35,142 bases of DNA from CAYHKY01 sp964357355 (GTDB taxonomy: Bacteria; Patescibacteriota; Microgenomatia; UBA10105): the NCBI GenBank assembly GCA_964357355.1, contig CAYHKY010000003.1, positions 1 through 35,142 on the forward strand, in the 5' to 3' direction. Of this stretch, positions 31,107-35,142 are shown one piece after another. Under the pieces are notes generated by a model, which had not been told where the DNA came from, did not search any database, and was given only the letters and a program-made list of their open reading frames with translations. A program made the translations under genes and the position numbers. Position 1 is the first letter of the stretch; each line of letters begins with the position of its first letter.

Positions 31107-31550
31107 ATGAAAGTTATCAACCGTTCCGCATTCCATGATTACACCGTTATCAATCGGTTTGAAGCAGGCATCAAACTCACAGGCGCTGAGGTTAAGAGTG
31201 CAAAAGGTAGTCATGTGTCTCTGGTTGGTGCGTTTATTCGGATCATGGGGACTGAAGTCTATCTGATAAATGCCCAAATTCACCCTTACAGTTTTGCGAA
31301 AATTGAGGGTTACGATCCCAGGCGGACCAGAAAACTCCTGCTATCCAAAAAAGAAATCTTGTCACTCAAAGTCAAAATTGAAGGTGCAAATCTGACCCTT
31401 ATACCTTTGTCTCTTTATACATCTCACGGATTAGTTAAAGTCGAGGTTGGTCTCGTTCGCGGAAAGAAGCAATATGAAAAACGGGAAACTCTCAAAAAAC
31501 GTGATGCGCTTCGTGAGCTTGAGCTGGATTATCGCAATAAAATTGACTAA
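31107..31550 (+). CDS. smpB: SsrA-binding protein SmpB
   Basis: SmpB binds tmRNA and guides it into ribosomes stalled on broken messages. The 147-residue protein has the family core: FHDYTVINRFEAGIKLTGAEVKS, SHVSLVGAFIRI, YLINAQIHPYSFA, DPRRTRKLLLSKKEI, LTLIPLSLYTSHGLVKVEVGL and the basic tail KKQYEKRETLKKRDALRE. The tail is slightly shorter than in E. coli. Its partner ssrA lies on the other strand 443 nt downstream, converging, with a GIY-YIG gene between them. Confidence 0.95.
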   Translation: MKVINRSAFHDYTVINRFEAGIKLTGAEVKSAKGSHVSLVGAFIRIMGTEVYLINAQIHPYSFAKIEGYDPRRTRKLLLSKKEILSLKVKIEGANLTLIPLSLYTSHGLVKVEVGLVRGKKQYEKRETLKKRDALRELELDYRNKID

Positions 31551-31620
31551 ATATGGTGGAGCACAGCGAACGAAGTTTATCTCTTCCAAAAGGAGCCGCT
31601 AGGAGTAGTGGGATAATTTT

Positions 31621-31857
31621 TTATATTAACCTCTTATTTCGAAACGCTAGTCCGGAAGAAGATTTAAGATACTTTTCAAAATCAGTTGCTCTCTTTTGAG
31701 TAGTAAACGCTGAATAGTAAATTAATTTTACAGGTCTGTGGTTTTTAGTTGAGCTAATAGATCCTTCATTATGAGCCTTTATTCTATTTTTTAAATCAGA
31801 CGAATAACCGATGTAATATGATTTGTCTGAAAGTTGTAAAATGTAAGTGTAATACAC
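31621..31857 (-). CDS. GIY-YIG nuclease superfamily protein
   Basis: The 78-residue protein is a minimal GIY-YIG domain: YYTYILQLSDKSYYIGYSSD carries both tyrosine motifs (the GIY strand as YTYIL), then DLKNRIKAHNEG with the catalytic Arg, and Glu in ATDFEKYLKSS. Such single-domain (UvrC/YhbQ-like) proteins are frequent in CPR genomes and of unknown role. It lies between smpB and ssrA, on the ssrA strand, and could be reached by read-through from ssrA. Confidence 0.88.
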   Translation of the reverse strand: MYYTYILQLSDKSYYIGYSSDLKNRIKAHNEGSISSTKNHRPVKLIYYSAFTTQKRATDFEKYLKSSSGLAFRNKRLI

Positions 31858-31993
31858 TAATTTAGTTTAACAAAAGTGGCACTTCGCATAAGCTTCGCGC
31901 CACACACTTCACTTACTGATTTTATATTTTGAATTATCAATTAAATATGGTTTACCACGCGGAACTCTTTACTGAAAGTAAAGAGTGAAGTGT

Positions 31994-32397
31994 GGAGATG
32001 GAGGGAATTGAACCCTCGTGCGAAATTAACTTTCAAAAACTTCTACAAGCGTAGTTCGTTGTAATGATTTTCTTCTTACATGTCCCAACGAACAATCAAT
32101 GTAAAAAGTAAGACAAAGTCTTTTCCCGATAATTTGTCATGTTATCAGGAGCATCCTGACTGTGTTTCCACCTATCAAGCTCCACCAGGAAAGAAACTCG
32201 ATAAATGCCAGCTTAAACTGTTAAAGCTAAAGCTGGTCGAAGCATTCCGAGTTCTGCAAGAATTTCGTCCCGCATAGTTCGGAGAGCTGCGAGTCTGCTA
32301 GATTTGTTAGCAGTTATATTTTGACACATTTTACGAGATTGGTCATTCTCGGCTTGCAGTTTTTAAAGAGCTGATTCCGGCGATGCCGTGCATCCCC
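31994..32397 (-). ncRNA. ssrA: Transfer-messenger RNA (tmRNA)
   Basis: The 404-nt RNA on the minus strand has a tRNA-like end. The acceptor GGGGATG (32397-32391) pairs with CATCTCC (32001-31995), followed by discriminator A. The T arm is GAGGG-TTCAATT-CCCTC (32018-32002). CCA is not encoded. Helix P2 pairs 32358-32368 with 32031-32041 (ten pairs, one A-G mismatch). Pseudoknot PK1 has a CGAGA/TCTCG stem (32351-32347 with 32338-32334) and a TGAC/GTCA second stem (32345-32342 with 32325-32322). The message part starts with GCT AAC AAA at 32311 and stays open for 32 codons to a TAA at 32215-32213. The tag begins ANKSSRLAAL and ends RPALALTV. The TAA sits at the edge of a 7-bp hairpin, CCAGCTT/AAGCTGG (32230-32236 with 32208-32214), as in helix 5 of other tmRNAs. 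It rescues stalled ribosomes with SmpB. Confidence 0.92.
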
Positions 32398-32406
32398 AAG
32401 GCCTAT

Positions 32407-32430
32407 ATTATAGCAAAAAATACAAGTCAA
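32407..32430 (-). promoter_or_regulatory. Probable ssrA promoter
   Basis: On the minus strand a perfect TATAAT (32412-32407) lies 10 nt before the mature tmRNA 5' end. TTGACT (32430-32425) is upstream but only 12 nt away, shorter than a normal spacer, so the true -35 may be weaker. The second IS element begins 31 nt further upstream. Confidence 0.5.
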
Positions 32431-32460
32431 AGCTATCTCCCCTTAATCTTTCACCACATA

Positions 32461-33371
32461 TGCGACAACAGTAAGTAAACTGTTGTTATGAGAGTAAAGC
32501 CAAAAGAAATTATCTTAAGATTTAAAGTAACGGGATCAGTAAGAGAAACAGCACAAAGTCTTAAGATTCATCGTTCAACGGTATACCGGTGGATTTTCCG
32601 TGCTCGAACGTATAGAGGATATTTGAGTACCAATGGACTTAAAAGGAAATCTACTAAACCAAAAACAATACACTGTGCTCTTAGTGTCCAGAGTGCATCT
32701 GGTATCATTTCCCTAAGAAAAGAAACGGGATATGCAGCAGTTAAACTTAAGACACAACTTAATCTTTCAGCTTCACCCAGTACTATTCATCGACTGCTTA
32801 AAAGAAAACAGTTACTTAATCAGTATGGTAATCACATTCGACCTCGGTACCAACAAACAACACATATGCATGTTAAAAACGTAACTACGATTGGATACCT
32901 ACAAATGGACGTGAAATATATTACTCCAGAACTCTCAGGTCTTACCTGGACCTGTTTTGAATATGCAGTCATAGATATTTACTCTCGGTACAAAGAAGCT
33001 GTTATCTTAAACCAGTTAGACCAAGATGGAGCAATGAGTGCATTACTCCTCATCATTTCAAGACTGCCGTTTAAACCGGTCTTTATCCAAACAGATAATG
33101 GACTTGAGTTTCAAGGTAGGTTTCATGAACTTACGCAAGATATTAATCTCACCCACCACTACATTCACAAAAGCACTCCTAATGAAAATGCAGTGATTGA
33201 ACGGTCATTTAGGACTGATGAAGAGGAATTTTTCTTTCGAATGAAGCGGGCGCCCCTGCATTACGACGAATTGAGAGAGTGGTTTGCCACATACTTACAC
33301 AAATACAATACTTGGAGGCCACATTTGGGAATTGGATTACTAACACCGTACAAACGCATTCAATTGTCGCA
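32461..33371 (+). mobile_element. Second IS481-like insertion sequence
   Basis: TGCGACAA (32461-32468) and its inverse TTGTCGCA (33364-33371) bracket one transposase gene and may be the terminal repeats. As in the element at 59-1069, the repeat at the distal end falls inside the last codons of the transposase. The borders are uncertain because the repeat is only 8 bp and no target-site duplication was seen. It differs in sequence from the first element. Confidence 0.45.
32465..32486 (+). promoter_or_regulatory. Hairpin directly before transposase start
   Basis: ACAACAGT and ACTGTTGT form a perfect 8-bp stem with a 6-nt loop, ending 1 nt before the ATG at 32488. In RNA it would block ribosome access; in DNA it could be a transposase binding site. 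Either would dampen transposase production. Confidence 0.5.
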
Positions 33372-33381
33372 GATGTCTTGA
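32488..33381 (+). CDS. IS481/IS3-like DDE transposase (intact)
   Basis: The 297-residue protein has an N-terminal helix-turn-helix (FKVTGSVRETAQSLKIHRST, then VYRWIFRAR), a second winged-helix segment (GYAAVKLKTQLNLSASPSTI) and an rve core. Its catalytic residues are Asp in YLQMDVKYI, Asp in FIQTDNGLEF and, 35 residues later, Glu in AVIERSF. It ends with the WRPHLGIGLLTPYKRI block common to this class. All catalytic residues are present and no stop interrupts it, so it may be active, unlike the copy at 26-1048. Its start is shadowed by an 8-bp hairpin. Confidence 0.9.
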   Translation: MRVKPKEIILRFKVTGSVRETAQSLKIHRSTVYRWIFRARTYRGYLSTNGLKRKSTKPKTIHCALSVQSASGIISLRKETGYAAVKLKTQLNLSASPSTIHRLLKRKQLLNQYGNHIRPRYQQTTHMHVKNVTTIGYLQMDVKYITPELSGLTWTCFEYAVIDIYSRYKEAVILNQLDQDGAMSALLLIISRLPFKPVFIQTDNGLEFQGRFHELTQDINLTHHYIHKSTPNENAVIERSFRTDEEEFFFRMKRAPLHYDELREWFATYLHKYNTWRPHLGIGLLTPYKRIQLSQMS

Positions 33382-33407
33382 GAGATTAAGTCTCCCCGGT
33401 ACGGAGG

Positions 33408-33528
33408 GTAACAGTTCAGACTTCCGATAGTTTATTCTTCGAACGAGGCCAATAGCTGAAGTGAGAAGTTCTCTCCGTCAGCTGACGGATCGAACAATAA
33501 CGTTTCTATCGGAAGAATGAATAGTTAC
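33408..33528 (+). mobile_element. MITE-like hairpin element with 8-bp target duplication
   Basis: A 121-bp segment with long imperfect terminal inverted repeats (first 23 bp match at 19 positions; CTTCCGATAG and CTATCGGAAG are perfect) is flanked immediately by identical 8-bp direct repeats TACGGAGG at 33400-33407 and 33529-33536. It begins GTAAC and ends GTTAC. Inner pairing continues (TTATT-C-TTCGA with TCGAA-C-AATAA), and a 16-bp perfect palindrome TCCGTCAGCTGACGGA lies at 33474-33489. It has no coding capacity. It fits a non-autonomous transposable element. A structured RNA is the alternative. Its right end lies in the -35 region of comF. Confidence 0.7.
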
Positions 33529-33552
33529 TACGGAGGCTGTTAAGATTATACT
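33525..33552 (+). promoter_or_regulatory. Promoter of comF
   Basis: TATACT at 33547-33552 ends exactly 6 nt before the comF ATG at 33559. A weak -35 (TTACTA, 33525-33530) 16 nt upstream straddles the end of the MITE-like element and its flanking repeat, so the insertion may have built or changed this promoter. Confidence 0.5.
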
Positions 33553-33558
33553 AAAAAC

Positions 33559-34236
33559 ATGAATTTCCTATTGGATTTCCTGTTTCCCCGCCGCTGTGTG
33601 GGGTGCGGAAGGATTGGAAGATATATTTGTAACATTTGCCGAAAAACTCTCATTTTAAGTGAAACCAGATGTGCTGAGTGTGACAGGCCGGCAATCGATG
33701 GTCTTACGCATCCCATATGTCGTAGACCATGGGGGATTGATGGTTTAACCACCGTATTTCGTTACGAAAAAGTTGTCAAAAGGGCGATTAAGCAACTTAA
33801 ATACCGGTTTGTATCCGATGAAGCGGAAACGCTTATTTCGCTCATTCCTCGGCAGATTTTTGCCGCAATCCCACTTGATGATAATTGGGTCATTTCACCA
33901 ATCCCGCTGCATGATGACAGACTCAAATGGCGCGGGTTTAACCAGGCAGAAAAACTAGGGCATTTTTTAGGCGCGCGTCTAAAGCTGCCGGTTGTCGATG
34001 GATTGATGGTTAGACATAAGAAGCGCTTTCCGCAAGCTGATATAGAGAAGCGGGAAGAACGCATCAAAAACGCGGAAGGATTATTTACCATCTCTTCCAA
34101 GTTCCAAATTTCCAAGCAATTAAACATCTTATTGGTTGATGATGTGTGGACGACCGGAGCGACCATGAAAGCAGCGGTAAAAGTTCTAAAAAAAGCAGGA
34201 GTTAAAGGTGTTTGGGGGATGACGTTGGCGAGATGA
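33559..34236 (+). CDS. comF: ComF family protein (phosphoribosyltransferase-like)
   Basis: The 225-residue protein has an N-terminal double zinc finger (FPRRCVGCGRIGRYICNICR, then RCAECDRPAIDGLTHPIC) and a C-terminal phosphoribosyltransferase-type domain with the PRPP loop ILLVDDVWTTGATMKAA. ComF takes part in uptake of single-stranded DNA during natural competence. That matches the pilin-rich context, since CPR cells are thought to use pili for DNA uptake. The start follows a -10 by 6 nt. Confidence 0.92.
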   Translation: MNFLLDFLFPRRCVGCGRIGRYICNICRKTLILSETRCAECDRPAIDGLTHPICRRPWGIDGLTTVFRYEKVVKRAIKQLKYRFVSDEAETLISLIPRQIFAAIPLDDNWVISPIPLHDDRLKWRGFNQAEKLGHFLGARLKLPVVDGLMVRHKKRFPQADIEKREERIKNAEGLFTISSKFQISKQLNILLVDDVWTTGATMKAAVKVLKKAGVKGVWGMTLAR

Positions 34237-34246
34237 CTTCATTCTA

Positions 34247-34717
34247 TTATTCAATTTTCAATAATTTTGCCAGCTGGGTGGTTGAGGGTGTGGAGATTTT
34301 GGGAATGACGATAATTTCTGCACCGACCGCATTTGCCTGCTGTCGTTTATTCTTTAGCAGCGGATCACTTTGGGTGATGGCTATAAAATGCGGATGCACA
34401 AGTTTCACCAGATCAAAATATTCCTGATCCGAGGTAAAATAGGGGAGAAGCAGTACAAAATCAACTGCTTCAAGATTTGCCAGGACTTCAGCCCGCTCAT
34501 TTTGTTTGTGAATTGGCCGTAAATGCCCTTTGTGCTTTTTAAGCGTTTCATCACTTTCCAGAGCAACTATAACGCGCCCATATTTTTTGGCTGCCTTAAG
34601 AAAGCGCACATGACCAAGATGCAGAATATCAAAACAACCGCCGACTAAGACTTTGTGGTCTTTACTTAGGTGATTTACTAATTTTGAAAGATCCTTAAAG
34701 TCGACTATTTTATGCAT
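34247..34717 (-). CDS. Cytidylyl/adenylyltransferase family protein (RfaE domain II-like)
   Basis: The 156-residue protein has the nucleotidyltransferase start VLVGGCFDILHLGHVRFLKAA with the HxGH motif, then RVIVALESDETLKKHKG, the RPIHKQNERAEVLANLEAVD block, and a late ISTPSTTQLAKLL that places the third nucleotide-binding motif. It resembles heptose-phosphate adenylyltransferase (RfaE domain II) and glycerol-3-phosphate cytidylyltransferase. Substrate cannot be fixed from sequence. It converges on comF with 10 nt between stops. Confidence 0.85.
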   Translation of the reverse strand: MHKIVDFKDLSKLVNHLSKDHKVLVGGCFDILHLGHVRFLKAAKKYGRVIVALESDETLKKHKGHLRPIHKQNERAEVLANLEAVDFVLLLPYFTSDQEYFDLVKLVHPHFIAITQSDPLLKNKRQQANAVGAEIIVIPKISTPSTTQLAKLLKIE

Positions 34718-34758
34718 AATGTAGCGTTTATGAATTTTTTGCGCTGATTACCTAAATG

Positions 34759-35142
34759 CTAATTTGGTCCGGTACCGCGTAAATATACAGCTTGCCAGGG
34801 AACAAAATTTGAGTAAAATGATTTTTTAAAGAGTTCTTCCCCATCCTTTTTGACAGCATAGTCAAAAGTTGCCTTGATGCCCGGATTTGACCAATCTACC
34901 TGCTTAACTTGTCCCGTGGGAATAGTCGGATCATCCTGATAAAGGTCGGGCGGAGCGGGTTTCGGATCCCAAAGCCTGACCGGGGAAATTTCTGCAGTTC
35001 GGCCATCAGGTTGCCCATAAAGTTCAAACACTAGTTGCATATTCTTGGTATCGGTTTTTGCCTGGATCAATATATGGGCCGGAGTATCATTTTTGATTTT
35101 GAGATCGTAAGAAGGTGCATAAACAGTCGCATCAAATCCGGG
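34759..35142 (-). CDS. VanW family protein, C-terminal part (runs off window)
   Basis: The frame is open from the window edge to a stop at 34759, giving 127 residues of a longer protein whose N-terminus lies beyond 35142. PGFDATVYAPSYDLKIKND, then TPAHILIQAKTD and LVFELYGQPDGR, match the core of VanW-domain (YoaR-like) proteins. These are envelope proteins often linked to peptidoglycan binding and vancomycin-resistance clusters, of unknown activity. The tail (FKKSFYSNFVPWQAVYLRG) is the usual family end. No start can be assigned. Confidence 0.82.
   Translation of the reverse strand, partial: PGFDATVYAPSYDLKIKNDTPAHILIQAKTDTKNMQLVFELYGQPDGRTAEISPVRLWDPKPAPPDLYQDDPTIPTGQVKQVDWSNPGIKATFDYAVKKDGEELFKKSFYSNFVPWQAVYLRGTGPN

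Noticed and set aside
31965..31988. Hairpin CTCTTTAC/GTAAAAGAG downstream of ssrA as terminator
   Set aside because: The stem has a bulge and low GC and no T-run follows on the ssrA strand, so it is not a convincing intrinsic terminator.
32080..32277. 65-codon plus-strand ORF
   Set aside because: It is antisense to the tmRNA, whose folded parts cover the interval. No ribosome site or family resemblance.
33408..33528. T-box, 6S RNA or SRP RNA upstream of comF
   Set aside because: No T-box antiterminator core (TGGNACCGCG) and no SRP GGAAG/GCAG tetraloop region. The 8-bp flanking duplication fits a transposon better.
1..35142. Alternative genetic code with UGA as Gly
   Set aside because: Many clearly complete genes end in UGA, including overlapping ATGA junctions, and no conserved Gly positions are encoded by UGA.
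1..35142. CRISPR arrays, rRNA genes or ordinary tRNA genes
   Set aside because: No spaced direct repeats of 24-40 bp, no rRNA motifs, and the only T-arm sequence found belongs to the tmRNA.

Overview
The window looks like a chromosome segment of a Candidate Phyla Radiation (Patescibacteria) bacterium, most likely of the Microgenomates type. The evidence is tightly packed short genes, eight small VirB2/TrbC-like 'T4SS pilin' membrane proteins, a TrbL/VirB6-like membrane protein, a GIY-YIG mini-protein, many toxin-antitoxin pairs, and a mevalonate rather than MEP route to isoprenoids. UGA acts as a normal stop in many genes, so this is not a UGA-recoded lineage. The taxonomic call is inference.

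Layout. 1-1150: an IS481-like insertion sequence whose transposase carries an in-frame amber codon. 1143-2280: a ribbon-helix-helix/PIN toxin-antitoxin pair, the wreck of a second pair (DUF5615-like) and a DUF2283 gene. 2377-8178: one giant 1,933-residue protein, hydrophilic and helical, with a C-terminal hydrophobic anchor; I do not recognise it. 8207-14436 (mostly minus strand): a VirB6-like protein, an AbrB/PIN pair and six VirB2-like pilin paralogues, four of them in one operon, interrupted by a plus-strand membrane-anchored spermidine-synthase-like gene. 14577-15992: an ECF-type sigma factor, a 77-residue single-pass membrane protein and a Yip1-like membrane protein.

16032-24183 is an isoprenoid operon: class I HMG-CoA reductase, archaeal-type HMG-CoA synthase, thiolase and DUF35 protein, type 1 IPP isomerase, an unannotated 59-codon ORF, mevalonate kinase, a phosphomevalonate-kinase-like GHMP kinase, mevalonate diphosphate decarboxylase and undecaprenyl diphosphate synthase. 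Together they would run from acetyl-CoA to IPP/DMAPP and then build the lipid carrier for cell-wall synthesis. The short-chain prenyl synthase that supplies FPP is not in the window. Two genes of the operon carry repeats inside their coding sequence: a 7-bp tandem repeat in the reductase and a 61-bp double hairpin in uppS.

24185-26685 (minus): two more pilin-type proteins and a third antitoxin/PIN pair. 26754-31098 (plus): a SpoIID-domain wall protein, a bacterial PH-domain protein, a two-helix protein and a large protein with a possible PP2C-like N-terminus and propeller-like C-terminus. 31107-32397: smpB and, converging on it, ssrA (tmRNA), with a GIY-YIG gene between them. The tmRNA appears to encode an unusually long 32-residue tag. 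32461-33381: a second IS481-like element. 33400-33536: a 121-bp MITE-like hairpin element with perfect 8-bp flanking direct repeats. 33559-35142: comF, a nucleotidyltransferase and the C-terminal part of a VanW protein that runs off the window.

A theme across the window is promoter placement. At least seven genes have a -10 hexamer ending exactly 6 nt before the ATG, and four more have 8-10 nt. This implies leaderless mRNAs at transcription-unit heads, while genes inside operons use Shine-Dalgarno sites or ATGA/TAATATG junctions.
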